Source: a virus
DNA: 28,958 bases
Virus record (IMG/VR): IMGVR_UViG_3300035188_000624
Coordinates: 1-28,958 of that record
Reading direction: 5' to 3' (one strand)
Each line of letters begins with the position of its first letter. The stretch's first letter is position 1. Under the pieces are notes generated by a model. That model was not told where the DNA came from, did no database searches, and saw only the letters and a list, made by a program, of their open reading frames with translations. Below, piece after piece: positions 8,055-16,458 of the stretch. The translations under genes were made by a program, and so were the position numbers.

Positions 8055-8639
8055 ATGAGCGACGCGGCATTCCTGCCGGTGTCGACATGGGACGCAGGTC
8101 TCGTGCAGGCATACGCGGACCACTACACCGGTAGCCGCGGGGCGCCGCCGGGAAAGAAACTCGCGTGGCGCATCTTCACTGCCGGGCGCGCGCGCGGGTG
8201 GATTGTCCTCGGTGAGCCTTCATTCAAACTCGCGGCGAGGCGTTCGCTTGGCCTGATGGACGCTCGACCGCTGGCCTCGACCGTGTGCTGCGCGCTTTAC
8301 CGGGTCGACGCGCGACTGCCGGGCGAGCCATCGGCCGGTGACATCCTGCGCACGTGGCACGGCGTGGCAGCGGCAGAGTGGGCGGCGCGGTACGGGTGGA
8401 CGCCGTTGCACTGGGAGACGATGGTGGACCCGGCGGCGGTCTCGTCTGTGGTGCCCGGGGCATGCTTCAGGCGTGCCGGATATCGCGTCCTCGGGAACAC
8501 GACAGGGTGGGGCGCATCGAGGCCGGCAGGCAGCACGCGAGGCCCGCGAATCTGGACCAGCGGCAAGAGCCTGAAACTTGTGATGTATCGTGGGCCGCTC
8601 GCGCGGGTCGAGGTCACTGACGCACTGCGCGGCGTGTGA
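8055..8639 (+). CDS. DUF4338/DruA-like protein (Mom/GNAT-related type), moron in the tail module
   Basis: 194 residues. Family features in order: HYTG near residue 23, PGKKLAWRIF near 33, SFKLAARRSLG near 57, then ARYGWTPLHWETMVDP near 112 and CFRRAGYRVLGNTTGWG near 137. This order (HYLG - G..LRY - KLA.RD - YG..P...ETFVD - G.CYRAANW..LG.T.GRG) is what I recall of DUF4338, the family of DruA from the Druantia defence system, which also resembles phage DNA-modification acetyltransferase-like (Mom-type) proteins. Biochemical function in phages is not settled; DNA modification or counter-defence are options. It is flanked by tail genes but carries the hairpin ribosome binding site of the early genes, and the next gene has its own promoter, so it behaves as an inserted cassette. 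Confidence 0.6.
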   Translation: MSDAAFLPVSTWDAGLVQAYADHYTGSRGAPPGKKLAWRIFTAGRARGWIVLGEPSFKLAARRSLGLMDARPLASTVCCALYRVDARLPGEPSAGDILRTWHGVAAAEWAARYGWTPLHWETMVDPAAVSSVVPGACFRRAGYRVLGNTTGWGASRPAGSTRGPRIWTSGKSLKLVMYRGPLARVEVTDALRGV

Positions 8640-8645
8640 TACTCT
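8617..8645 (+). promoter_or_regulatory. Extended -10 promoter for a leaderless transcript of the distal tail genes
   Basis: CTGACG (8617-8622, 4 of 6 to TTGACA), 17-bp spacer, TGA-TACTCT (8637-8645). The TGA of the extended element is also the stop codon of the DruA-like gene. Six bases (8646-8651) separate the hexamer from GTG 8652, the same geometry as at 828 and 24192. Confidence 0.6.
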
Positions 8646-8651
8646 CGCCGC

Positions 8652-9713
8652 GTGGCGCGCACCATCCCCGGCTCCTACACCGCGGTCGACCCGCAGGCCC
8701 TGCTCACGGGCGAGGCGCTCAAGGCGTCGACCGTCACGCCGCTCGGGAGCGCTGTCAACTACCTCATGTCACAGGTCGCGCGGTGCACGGTCATCTCGCA
8801 GTCGTGGGCGCAGACGGGCGGCGCGTCGGTGTGTCGGCGCACAGCGGGCACGCTCGCCGAGTGCGCGCGGTGGGAGATTCCGCAGCTCGCCGGCGCGACT
8901 GCCGTCACCGTGACGCTCATCGCGCGCGTGGCTGCCGGGCCGGTGACCACACACGCGGTCGAGATACGCAGCGCCACGGGCGCGGCCACGCTCGCCATCG
9001 ACGCCGCAGACGGGCTCTCCACGTCCCTCGCGGTCTACTCGGGCAGCCTCGCGGTCGGGTTCGCAGGCGGGTACGAGAACATCACGATGCACCTGCTCGG
9101 CGACGGCGCAACGCCCGTCGAGGTGGTCGCGCTCCTCGTGCGGTATCCGGTGCTCTCCAGCCTCCCGACCGGGCGTCTCGCAGACGGGCGCATCGCGGTC
9201 GATGACGACGACATCGAGCCCGACAACCCGCTCTCGGCGCGCCTCGGGCACGACCTGCGCGGGTGCATGGCTGGGCTCGCGGCGCTGCCGCGCGTCCACG
9301 CCAACGTGAGCGACCTGCGCAACGTCGACACCGCGAGTCAAAACGAACTCGCCCCGTATCGGCACAGCTTCCCGGGCCCGCGCCTGCCCGACGTCGATGA
9401 CCGCGCGCTCGACCTCACGGTGCGCATCCGCACCACGTCGGCGGCAGACGGGCGCATCGTCCTGCGGCACTCTGGCGACGGCGAGCGCGGGCCTGTGGTT
9501 GAGGTGCAGGTCGGCGCCGGGGCTGCGCGCTCGATGAGCACGGCGACCATCCGCCAGCGCCCGGGGCAGGGCATCTCGCCGGCCTCGCTCGGCATCGATT
9601 GGCAGGCGGTCGGCATCGTGCCGCAGCATGACCCGGCGTTCGTCGACCGGCTCCAGGCCGACACGAGCACGGTGGACCAGGTGCACGGCGTCCTCGTGTG
9701 GGGGTGGACTTGA
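8652..9713 (+). CDS. Tail protein of unknown function
   Basis: 353 residues from a GTG start placed 6 bases after an extended -10 box, without a Shine-Dalgarno sequence. The N-terminal 170 residues are Ala/Thr/Val-rich beta (a possible receptor- or tail-surface fold), followed by an acidic linker (DDDDIEPDN) and a second beta-rich half with an HSGDGERGPVVEVQVG segment. No enzyme motif is visible. Position between Dit candidate and baseplate genes, and overlap with the next gene, make a virion role likely. I cannot name a family. Confidence 0.4.
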   Translation: MARTIPGSYTAVDPQALLTGEALKASTVTPLGSAVNYLMSQVARCTVISQSWAQTGGASVCRRTAGTLAECARWEIPQLAGATAVTVTLIARVAAGPVTTHAVEIRSATGAATLAIDAADGLSTSLAVYSGSLAVGFAGGYENITMHLLGDGATPVEVVALLVRYPVLSSLPTGRLADGRIAVDDDDIEPDNPLSARLGHDLRGCMAGLAALPRVHANVSDLRNVDTASQNELAPYRHSFPGPRLPDVDDRALDLTVRIRTTSAADGRIVLRHSGDGERGPVVEVQVGAGAARSMSTATIRQRPGQGISPASLGIDWQAVGIVPQHDPAFVDRLQADTSTVDQVHGVLVWGWT

Positions 9714-10363
9714 GCATCCCCTTCACCGCGCGTCTCATCCTCCCCGCTGCGGCCGAGATGCGCACCGCGCGCACCGTCACGGGTGCCACGCTCGCCGGCC
9801 TCGCCGGCGGGGCCAACACGCTCGCCGGGGTCTACGCGCGGCATTGGCAGGTCGTGCACGGCACGCAGGTCGTAGAGACCACGGCGGCGCGGCGGCATGG
9901 GTACGTGCACTCGGCCGACGGGGTCAACCAAGCCCTCGACGCGCTCCTCACCATCGGGCCTCTCGACTCCGCGCTCCAAGTCGCAGTGCTCACGGCAGCG
10001 CAGGAGGCCGGCGGCTCGTCGTCGCCGGTCGTGACGGTGCGGCTCGACTCCATCACCTCGACCGTCATCGACATCGGCGTGACCTGGTCGCGCGCGCTCG
10101 GGACTCTCGCGTGTCGCGAGCTGCCCGAGATACGCATCGCGGCGGCGTCCGGGCAGCGGCGCATCGTGCCCACGTGGCAGGTATCGGGCGACGTTCGCCG
10201 GCCTGACCTCGCGACGGCAGGCAGCGCGAGCGGGCCTCGGGCCCTCGAGGCGAACACGACGGCGGGTGACGTGCGCGGGTCGGTCGCCGTGCTGCGCGTG
10301 ACGTCGACCTCGTGCCGCATCCTCGCGGTGGCCGTGCTCCCGGTGTGGGGGACGGCGCTATGA
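9710..10363 (+). CDS. Putative tail-tip/baseplate protein
   Basis: 217 residues if read from TTG 9710, which overlaps the previous stop (TTGA) and gives the start LSIPFTARL, in line with neighbouring overlap starts; GTG 9698 or 9704 are in-frame alternatives. The protein is Ala/Thr/Val-rich and beta-like without known motifs. It shares an ATGA overlap with the large 10360 gene and is probably a minor tail or baseplate subunit; this is inferred from context only. Confidence 0.4.
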   Translation: MSIPFTARLILPAAAEMRTARTVTGATLAGLAGGANTLAGVYARHWQVVHGTQVVETTAARRHGYVHSADGVNQALDALLTIGPLDSALQVAVLTAAQEAGGSSSPVVTVRLDSITSTVIDIGVTWSRALGTLACRELPEIRIAAASGQRRIVPTWQVSGDVRRPDLATAGSASGPRALEANTTAGDVRGSVAVLRVTSTSCRILAVAVLPVWGTAL

Positions 10364-13300
10364 CCGTCGCCGCGCTCGACGTTCTCCGGGGTCGGCAGTG
10401 GGCGGTCGTGGTCACGGTCGCCGGGCTCACCGACCGCTACTACTCCGGCCCGCATCCCGACTCGCAGAACATCCCGGGCACGGGCGGCGCGCTGACCTAC
10501 CGCGACATCGAGGCCGTGCTGTCGCTCGGTCCCGAGTCGTGCAGCGTCGATGAGGTCGACGCCACGGTCGAGCAGTCGCCGGTGTCGGTTCGGCTCCTCG
10601 CTCGGGGCGCTGCGCTCTCGCCGCTCCACGCCACGACCACGGCGCGCACCGTCGACCCGCTCTCGACCCTGCGGCGCATCGGACCCCGGGGCGCGACGTC
10701 GAGGACCACGCTCGGCGCCACGCTCATCAGCGAGGCCGGGCCGTCCGTCATCACGTGCACGTCGGACATCAGCGCATGGACCGGGCTCATCCATTGCGGT
10801 CTCGAGGCGCTCCACGTCGCGGGCGCAGGCACCGGCTCTGCGCTCGACCTCGACGTGGCGCGCGGCGTGGCCTACACGCGCATCGCTCGGCACGTGTGGC
10901 AGCCGTCGCGCGGGTATCAGCCTGCGGTGACTCGCGAGGTCACGGCGTGGCGCGGGCGCGTCTGCATCGTGCAGGCGGCGCCGGTCGCGAACGGGGTGCG
11001 CGTCGGGTCGTACGCCGAGGTCTGGCGCGGCGTGCTCGACCGCGAGCCATCCCTCGCCGCTGACGGGCTCACGCTCGAGCTGCGTATCGCCCCGCTGTCG
11101 GCGCTCCTGCGGCAGCGGCTGTCCTCGGGCGCGACGAGCACGACCCTCGTGCGGGGCTGGCACTACATCGTGCCGGGGCAGGGCTCGCGCGTCACGCATG
11201 ACCAGATTTTTGAGCGTTCGGAGGCGTATCAGAGCCAGTACAAGGTCCACGGCGGGACCGATGCTGAGGTCGACATCCGGTGCTACCGCGCGCACGAGCG
11301 GCTTACCGACATCACTCTCGACCCGGACCATCCCCGCGGCGGGCAGATCGAGGTGGACACGGGCGGGGTGTCGACCACGCACGCGGTCACTGCGCGCGCA
11401 CTGGGCGGCGGCGGCGGCCGGCTGACCACGGACCCATCACCGGCAGCGCCTGCGGGCGGTGCGCCGTTCGGCCTCGTCGTCTCGCCCTATGTCGAGGAGC
11501 CGTGCACGCTCGAACTCGTCGACCCGACCGGCACGGGCGAGCTCGTGCGCTGGCCCGAGAGGGCGTTGCAGGTCATCGCAGGAACCTACGCGAGCGCCGT
11601 GACATGGAACGATACGCGGCACGACTGCGACCGATGGCGCATCGCTACGACGCAGGGGCGCCTCGGCCGATGGGCGCGGGTCGAGCTGGCGGGGGACGGG
11701 GCCGGGTGGCTCTGGCGCGCCGGGCTCATCGTCGGCGGAGCTGCGCGCGCGCCGCTCTCGCTGCGCTGGACCCCGGGCCTCGACGTGTGCGTCGGGGTCG
11801 ACTTCCGCGCCCCGGACGATGCGCGCAAGCTCTACGACCTCGAGGCGCAGAGCATCGCCATCCGCCGCGAGCGCGTCTCGGCCGACGCAGACCTCCGCGC
11901 GCTGGCCCGCATCCCGTGCCGAGGCCCTGCGCTCGCGTGGTACCAGGGTTCGGAGCGCCGGCTGCTCGTGGCGGATGACGTCTACTCCGGTGCGGGACAG
12001 CCGCAGATGATGCGCCTGAGCGGCGGCGACGAGAGCAACGACGCACGCGGGCACGTCGACGTCATCGTGACGGCCAGCTCCGCGGTCAACGACCCGGACA
12101 CGGGCGACCTCGTCGGCTACCTCCTGACCGTCTCGTGGGTCGACGATGACCGGCGGTACATCCTCGACCGCGGCACGCCCATCACGGTCACGCCGCAGGC
12201 CCGGTCACAGGGCGTCGACCCGGGCATCCTGCTTCTGCGCCTACTCCAGTCGGGCGGGGGCGGGCAGGTCCACGGGGCCTACGACGTCCTGCCCTACGGC
12301 GCGGGCCTCGACGATGACGACATGCTCGAGGACTCATTCTCTGCGCTCCCGATGCCCGAGCCCCTGCGCGGCGTCTCGGCTGACGTGTCGGGCTCCTCGA
12401 CCGTCGCTGACGTCATGGGCGGCGTGCTGACGCTCATCGGCGCAGCGGTCGTGCAGCGGTGGGCAGACGGGCGGCAACGCCTCGTGTGTACGCCCATCGG
12501 GCCGGCGCCATCGGCCGACGCGGTCATGGTCATCACGGACGCCGACATCCTCGCGGACGGTCAGTGCGTCTCGACGGTCGACGGGCGGGTTGTGCGCTCG
12601 TATCGCATCGAGAGCGACCACGACGCAGCCGGTGAGCCCGGGCGCGTGACGACCTACGTAGACAGCGATGCGGTCGACGCGACCGGGGGCGACGCGGGCG
12701 AGCAGATGACGCTCGACCTGCGGCACATCCGCCTCGACGGCGGGGGCGCAGATGCGGCGGTGCTGTTGCTCCCGGTCATCCAGCACCTGCGACGTCGCGC
12801 CGGCGTGCCTCGCGTGCGGTACCAGGTCGCGGTCAGTGCGGACCACGTGGGAGCGCTCGAGGTCGGGGTCGGCGACACGGTCACGCTGACCTGCTCGTCT
12901 GCGGTCGGCATCGACGGGACGCTCGGCCTGACCTCGGAACCGTGCCGCGTGCTCGGCGTCGAGCGGGACTGGCTGGGGAATCGCGTGCAGCTGACCCTCG
13001 GCGCAGCAGGCCTCCGACCCTCGGGGTGGGCACCGTCGCTGCGGGTCGCGTCGGTCAGCTCGCCGACCGTCGTGGTGGTCAGCGCGAATCAGTACACGAG
13101 CGCTGTCTGCCCGCGCACGGGCGAGGCGCAGACCGACATTGGGCGCACGTCCCTCGCCTACTTCGCGGTCGGCGACAAGGTGCGGTGCATCCCTGCGGGC
13201 GCGTGGGCGAGCGGTGGCGAGGTCACCATCACCGTCATTGCGGGCAACACCGTGACGTTCGGCGCGGCTCACGGCCTCGCGGCGGGCGACGACATCGACC

Positions 13301-13407
13301 ACGCAGACTACGACGATGCGAGCGCGGCAGCGCGGGTCTATGCCTACCTGAGCGATGCCGCGCACACGCTCGGGACTGCGGCGGCACGGGGTCGCGACGT
13401 AGGCTAG
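10360..13407 (+). CDS. Large tail-tip/baseplate hub-like protein
   Basis: 1015 residues, the largest product in the window, ATGA overlap start. It is beta-rich throughout. Residues from about 640 on contain DVMGGVLTLIGAAVVQRWADG and later strand-rich repeats typical of tail-tip proteins that build the central hub and contact the host (analogous place to lambda J or siphophage Tal). A Gly-rich linker (ALGGGGGRL) lies near residue 350. It is the last gene of the structural run before a regulatory region, so it probably ends the late operon here. Function as receptor-binding platform is inferred from size and place. Confidence 0.5.
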   Translation: MTVAALDVLRGRQWAVVVTVAGLTDRYYSGPHPDSQNIPGTGGALTYRDIEAVLSLGPESCSVDEVDATVEQSPVSVRLLARGAALSPLHATTTARTVDPLSTLRRIGPRGATSRTTLGATLISEAGPSVITCTSDISAWTGLIHCGLEALHVAGAGTGSALDLDVARGVAYTRIARHVWQPSRGYQPAVTREVTAWRGRVCIVQAAPVANGVRVGSYAEVWRGVLDREPSLAADGLTLELRIAPLSALLRQRLSSGATSTTLVRGWHYIVPGQGSRVTHDQIFERSEAYQSQYKVHGGTDAEVDIRCYRAHERLTDITLDPDHPRGGQIEVDTGGVSTTHAVTARALGGGGGRLTTDPSPAAPAGGAPFGLVVSPYVEEPCTLELVDPTGTGELVRWPERALQVIAGTYASAVTWNDTRHDCDRWRIATTQGRLGRWARVELAGDGAGWLWRAGLIVGGAARAPLSLRWTPGLDVCVGVDFRAPDDARKLYDLEAQSIAIRRERVSADADLRALARIPCRGPALAWYQGSERRLLVADDVYSGAGQPQMMRLSGGDESNDARGHVDVIVTASSAVNDPDTGDLVGYLLTVSWVDDDRRYILDRGTPITVTPQARSQGVDPGILLLRLLQSGGGGQVHGAYDVLPYGAGLDDDDMLEDSFSALPMPEPLRGVSADVSGSSTVADVMGGVLTLIGAAVVQRWADGRQRLVCTPIGPAPSADAVMVITDADILADGQCVSTVDGRVVRSYRIESDHDAAGEPGRVTTYVDSDAVDATGGDAGEQMTLDLRHIRLDGGGADAAVLLLPVIQHLRRRAGVPRVRYQVAVSADHVGALEVGVGDTVTLTCSSAVGIDGTLGLTSEPCRVLGVERDWLGNRVQLTLGAAGLRPSGWAPSLRVASVSSPTVVVVSANQYTSAVCPRTGEAQTDIGRTSLAYFAVGDKVRCIPAGAWASGGEVTITVIAGNTVTFGAAHGLAAGDDIDHADYDDASAAARVYAYLSDAAHTLGTAAARGRDVG

Positions 13408-13410
13408 GGT

Positions 13411-13497
13411 CGTTGCGGCGCAACGGTCTGGGAAGAAAGTGTCAAAAAGCGCAAGTGGGCTATTGACCGGCGCAATGGGCTGTGCGATGGTCTGTTC
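13411..13497 (+). promoter_or_regulatory. Early operator-promoter region, copy A
   Basis: Perfect inverted repeat CGTTGC-GGC-GCAACG (13411-13425); then a 38-base block (13436-13473) matching copy B at 17254-17291 with one mismatch. Inside it GTCAA...TTGAC arms form an imperfect palindrome covering the -35 box TTGACC (13463-13468); a 17-bp spacer leads to TGC-GATGGT (13483-13491). Predicted transcription start about 13498, giving a 5' leader of about 64 nt that includes hairpin copy 2. Confidence 0.65.
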
Positions 13498-13532
13498 ACC
13501 GAGGCGATGTGCCACGGTGCAAAACAGCAGAG

Positions 13533-13554
13533 GCGGCCGAGGGGCCGCGAGGAG
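13533..13554 (+). promoter_or_regulatory. GAGG-tetraloop hairpin plus Shine-Dalgarno (copy 2)
   Basis: GCGGCC, loop GAGG, GGCCGC (13533-13548), then GAGGAG (13549-13554); ATG 13562 follows after 7 nt. Same stem as copy 5 at 17343. Confidence 0.75.
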
Positions 13555-13561
13555 AGACAGC

Positions 13562-13723
13562 ATGGACAATAAGAAGTCAAGGCCAGGTCGCCGAGTGTCT
13601 GAGGAGGAGAATGCGCGCCAGATTCAGCGAATGCGCGACGCGCTCGTCAGGCTGCGGGCCGCTTCTCTCGTCAGGGCAGCGGCACGGGCGGCCAGGGATG
13701 GCTCCATCGGGTACGACGCCTGA
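13562..13723 (+). CDS. Small basic protein of unknown function, first gene of early operon A
   Basis: 53 residues, strongly basic and helical (EEENARQIQRMRDALVRLRA, then SLVRAAARAARDG). Start set by the hairpin-associated GAGGAG 7 nt upstream. As the promoter-proximal gene of an early operon it could be a small regulator or host-directed protein, but nothing in the sequence names it. The 122 bases after it contain a CGCCC-TCCG-GGGCG hairpin (13730-13743) without a T-run. Confidence 0.5.
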   Translation: MDNKKSRPGRRVSEEENARQIQRMRDALVRLRAASLVRAAARAARDGSIGYDA

Positions 13724-13818
13724 CCGCCGCGCCCTCCGGGGCGTCTCGATGGGTCGCACGCCGTCAGCCTGCACGCTGGCGCGACCTGCACGCCATGGTG
13801 GCGACTGATGACGGCACG

Positions 13819-13840
13819 GCGCCCAGGGGCGCGAAGGAGG
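13819..13840 (+). promoter_or_regulatory. CAGG-loop variant of the hairpin plus Shine-Dalgarno (copy 3)
   Basis: GCGCC, loop CAGG, GGCGC (13819-13832), one extra G, then AAGGAGG (13834-13840) and ATG 13846 after 5 nt. Shorter stem and first loop base changed relative to the other copies. Confidence 0.6.
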
Positions 13841-13845
13841 ATGAG

Positions 13846-14088
13846 ATGGTACAGGCTACAATGTCGCCTGCGATGGAGATGTCCCAGAGTCAGGCGCTCG
13901 ACTTCGCGGCGGAGTTGGCCGCTCGACCGAGCCGGTATGCGTGGTCGGTCACCGTGCGCGGGCAGCAGGGCGGCAATGTGACGGTCGACTGCATCGGCGT
14001 CGAGGAGGACCGCGTGGTGCTGACGTGCACGCTCAAAGAGTGGGCGCGCGCCTGCCTGAGCGCGGCGAACGCGGCGGTGCTCGGGTGA
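13846..14088 (+). CDS. Hypothetical early protein
   Basis: 80 residues from ATG 13846, chosen for the AAGGAGG at the right distance; an in-frame ATG at 13795 would add 17 residues and include the hairpin in the coding region. It has a Met-rich start, a helical segment (QALDFAAELAARPSRYAW) and a beta-rich end (NVTVDCIGVEEDRVVLTCTL). The NVTVD segment recalls the 17372 product, also first after an early promoter. Function unknown. It overlaps the following HTH gene by GTGA. Confidence 0.5.
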   Translation: MVQATMSPAMEMSQSQALDFAAELAARPSRYAWSVTVRGQQGGNVTVDCIGVEEDRVVLTCTLKEWARACLSAANAAVLG

Positions 14089-14324
14089 TTTCCCTCGACA
14101 CCATCGAGCCGGGCGCGGTCCCGGCCTACGTCACAATCGAAGCCTGCGGCTCCTGCGGCGGGGGCGCGCAACTCGCGGCCGTGCTCGGGGTCCGCGCTGC
14201 CACCGTGTCGCGGTGGGCGAACGGGCACGCGCGGCCCAACGTGCGCCACATGCGGACCCTCTGCGCGCTCGCCGGGGTCGAGATTGTCGAAGCGCGGCGA
14301 CGCTGGAAGGAGGCGCGGCAATGA
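14085..14324 (+). CDS. Cro/CI-type helix-turn-helix protein
   Basis: 79 residues from GTG in a GTGA overlap. The helix-turn-helix is clear at about residues 32-65: AQLAAVLGVRAATVSRWANG followed by a third/fourth helix VRHMRTLCALAG. Proteins of this size with only an XRE-like HTH are usually Cro-like repressors or small regulators. It is inside early operon A downstream of the duplicated operator, so it may bind those operators; that link is inference. The next gene starts in an ATGA overlap. Confidence 0.65.
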   Translation: MISLDTIEPGAVPAYVTIEACGSCGGGAQLAAVLGVRAATVSRWANGHARPNVRHMRTLCALAGVEIVEARRRWKEARQ

Positions 14325-15121
14325 GCATCGTAGACACCGTCGCAGCAGCCGACCCGCTCGGCCCGACCGCCATCGTCATCGCCTCGTCATCGCTCGCCCC
14401 GGAGGCGCTGCGCGGCAAGCCGCAGGACGCGCTCCTGGTCCTGATGACCGGCCGCGAACTCGGTATCGGTCCCATGCAGGCGCTGCGCATGGTCACCGTC
14501 ATTCGCGGCCGCGTCACCCTCTCGGCGGACGCCACCATTGCCCTTGTTCGCCGCTCTGACCAGTGCGTCGAGTGGCGCATGGTGGAGTCGACCGCAGAGC
14601 GCGCGACCTACTCCACGACCCGGCGCGGCGACGCCTCGCCGACCGTGCTCACGTGGACCATGGAGCAGGCGCGCGTCGCCGGCCTCGTGCGCGGCGGCGG
14701 GCAGTGGCAGACCTACCCCGAGGCGATGCTCCGGGCGCGGTGCGCCGCAGCTCTCGCGCGCATCGTGTATCCCGACCTGGTCGCAGGGGTGTACGACCCG
14801 GACGAGCTCGCCGGCACCGACGCGCCCGTGGCGACCTCGCGACCTGCGCCGGCCGCAGTCCCTGCGCCCGAGTCTGCCGACGAGCGCCGCGACGCCACGG
14901 CGCGCATTCTCGCGCACGGCGACGACGCGGCGGAGTACATCGAGGAGATGCTTCAGCGCGACGGCCTCGACCTCGGCACGGCGCCGCTCGGGCGCGTCAA
15001 CGGTGCAGCGTCCTACCTCGACACGCAGCGCGGGGCCGACGCGCTCGAGGCGTGGCGGGCGCGGCGAGAGGCTGCGCTGTCGGCGCCGGTCGAGTATCCG
15101 GGGGAGGGCGACCATGAGTGA
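14321..15121 (+). CDS. RecT-family-like single-strand annealing protein
   Basis: 266 residues. It shows the pattern of phage RecT-like proteins: TGRELGIGPMQALRMVTVIR near residue 44, then GRVTLSADATIALVRRS, a beta core (RATYSTTRRGDASPTVLTWT), AGLVRGGGQWQTYPEAMLRA near 127 and ALARIVYPDLVAGVYDPDEL near 145. The C-terminal third is acidic and low complexity. RecT proteins anneal complementary strands during phage recombination. No partner 5'-3' exonuclease is recognisable in the window; SSB (16459) and a RecU-like resolvase (21890) are nearby partners in recombination. Overlaps the next gene by 8 bases. Confidence 0.6.
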   Translation: MSIVDTVAAADPLGPTAIVIASSSLAPEALRGKPQDALLVLMTGRELGIGPMQALRMVTVIRGRVTLSADATIALVRRSDQCVEWRMVESTAERATYSTTRRGDASPTVLTWTMEQARVAGLVRGGGQWQTYPEAMLRARCAAALARIVYPDLVAGVYDPDELAGTDAPVATSRPAPAAVPAPESADERRDATARILAHGDDAAEYIEEMLQRDGLDLGTAPLGRVNGAASYLDTQRGADALEAWRARREAALSAPVEYPGEGDHE

Positions 15122-15467
15122 CCGATGGGACCTGGTGTCCCTCATTATCGGCGCCGCGCTGGGGGCCGTCGCAGTCGGCGCACTCGCGCTGCGCTCGGGG
15201 GAGTCGATGGCGCAGGAGTCGGCGCGCATCGTGGCAGCGTGCGCTGCGCAGTGCGAGGCCGCAGACCTCGACGCGCGGGCCGAGTGCACGGCGGCGCATG
15301 ACGCCACGGAGGCCGCGACGATGGCGCACGCGGCGGCGCTGGCGGAACTCGCCGCGCGGTGCGTTCTTTCGCTCCCGGCGTCGGAGCGGCTGCGGAGTGC
15401 GAAGGTGCGGCGCGAGCCGGTCATCGACGTGTGGCACGAGGGCGACGAGGACGGCGGCCATGAGTGA
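15114..15467 (+). CDS. Small membrane-anchored protein of unknown function
   Basis: 117 residues. A single hydrophobic helix (LVSLIIGAALGAVAVGALAL) at about residues 7-27 follows a short charged N-terminus, then an Ala-rich helical region with four Cys residues (AACAAQCEAADLDARAEC) and an acidic C-terminal tail. It lies inside the recombination genes with overlaps on both sides (8 bases each). A membrane-anchored helical protein in an early operon could act on the host envelope or be an exclusion protein, but there is no family match I can name. Confidence 0.5.
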   Translation: MSDRWDLVSLIIGAALGAVAVGALALRSGESMAQESARIVAACAAQCEAADLDARAECTAAHDATEAATMAHAAALAELAARCVLSLPASERLRSAKVRREPVIDVWHEGDEDGGHE

Positions 15468-15678
15468 CGAGGTGCACTTGGCCCGCGCGCTCGTGCGGGC
15501 GATACAGGCCGAGAGGCTGGAGCGGGCAGAGATGGAGGTCGAGCGGCTGCGCGCAGAGGTGCGGCGGCTGCTCGAGGAGAGAGACGAGGCGCGGCAGTCC
15601 GTGGTGGACCTGACCGCGCACATCAGCGAGACGATGCGCCGAGGGGCGCGAGGAGATGACGATGCAGATGAAGTCTGA
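15460..15678 (+). CDS. Small coiled-coil protein
   Basis: 72 residues, almost entirely heptad-like charged helix (AERLERAEMEVERLRAEVRR) with an acidic C-terminus. Start ATG overlaps the previous gene by 8 bases. Its last 40 bases contain hairpin copy 4 and the ribosome binding site of the ParB-like gene, whose start overlaps it. Function unknown. Confidence 0.5.
   Translation: MSDEVHLARALVRAIQAERLERAEMEVERLRAEVRRLLEERDEARQSVVDLTAHISETMRRGARGDDDADEV
15636..15655 (+). promoter_or_regulatory. GAGG-tetraloop hairpin plus Shine-Dalgarno (copy 4)
   Basis: GCGCC, loop GAGG, GGCGC (15636-15649), then GAGGAG (15650-15655) and ATG 15662 after 6 nt. It lies inside the end of the upstream coding region. 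ATG 15656 directly abuts the Shine-Dalgarno and is too close, which decides the start of the next gene. Confidence 0.7.
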
Positions 15679-16456
15679 GGTGGTGCTGGTCGACCCTGTG
15701 CTCGCGGCGCTGTGGCTGGCGAAGAACTACGCGAGCAATCGGCCGATGCGCCCGGGGACGGTGAAGAGTTACGCGGAGCTGATGAAGGCCGGAGAGTGGC
15801 AGTTGACGCACCAGGGGGTCGCGTTCGACGCGGCAGGCGTGCTCATCGACGGGCAACACCGGCTCGCTGCGGTGGTCGAGGCAGGCGCAACGGTGCCGAT
15901 GATGGTCACAGTCGGCGTTCCAGTGGCTGCGTTCGCCGCAACAGATTGCGGCGTGCGCCGCAGCGTCGGCGACCGTCTGGTGCTTTCGCGCCGTCTCGTG
16001 GCCGTCCTGACCGCAGCCGATGCTGTCGCGAACGGGCGCAAACGTATCGCTCGGCCGACCCAGATTCGCGCAATCGCAGACTCACAATTCGGCCGGACCG
16101 CTGCTGCTCTGCTCGAGACGAACGGCACGCAGAAGCGCGCGATGTCGAGCAGCTGGGTTGGGCTCGCGGCAACCGTCGCGGTCCTCGAAGGGCAGGATTT
16201 TGAATGGGTCGCAGAACAGCGGCGCGTCCTCGTCTGTCAAGACGAAGACTGCGAGACGCCTGTTGCGCGGTGCTTTCGCCGTCGCTTCCAGAACTTCCAT
16301 TGCAGCGCGGACCCGTACCCAAACATGGAAATTCTCGCGGCTGCGCTGCTGGTATTCGACCGCTTCGAAATCAGCACCAAGTTGATCAAGCTGTTGGGCG
16401 AATGGCGTGAAGACACTCGCGTGCGCGTCAGCACGGCACTGAACGAAGGGACGTGA
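15662..16456 (+). CDS. ParB/sulfiredoxin-fold-like phage protein
   Basis: 264 residues. Residues 20-75 show the common phage ParB-like N-terminal pattern: [20 protein letters not shown], then [15 protein letters not shown] and a following beta strand (VPMMVTVGV). In ParB-type proteins the xxGxHRxxA segment binds nucleotide or acts in a nuclease-like fold; for phage versions the substrate is mostly unknown. The C-terminal half has [18 protein letters not shown] and less biased codons (more GAA, AAT, TTT, CAA) than its neighbours, suggesting a different history for that half. There is no partner ATPase (ParA), so a partition role is unlikely. Confidence 0.55.
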   Translation: MQMKSEVVLVDPVLAALWLAKNYASNRPMRPGTVKSYAELMKAGEWQLTHQGVAFDAAGVLIDGQHRLAAVVEAGATVPMMVTVGVPVAAFAATDCGVRRSVGDRLVLSRRLVAVLTAADAVANGRKRIARPTQIRAIADSQFGRTAAALLETNGTQKRAMSSSWVGLAATVAVLEGQDFEWVAEQRRVLVCQDEDCETPVARCFRRRFQNFHCSADPYPNMEILAAALLVFDRFEISTKLIKLLGEWREDTRVRVSTALNEGT

Positions 16457-16458
16457 GC

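Noticed and set aside
13408-13435. Intrinsic terminator formed by the CGTTGC-GGC-GCAACG palindrome after the tail genes.
   Set aside because: The stem is only 6 bp and no T-run follows; the same palindrome is repeated before the second early promoter, so an operator is more likely.
15662-16456. Plasmid-like partition function for the ParB-like gene.
   Set aside because: No ParA ATPase, no centromere-like repeats, and the DGQHRL pattern alone is common in phage proteins of other function.
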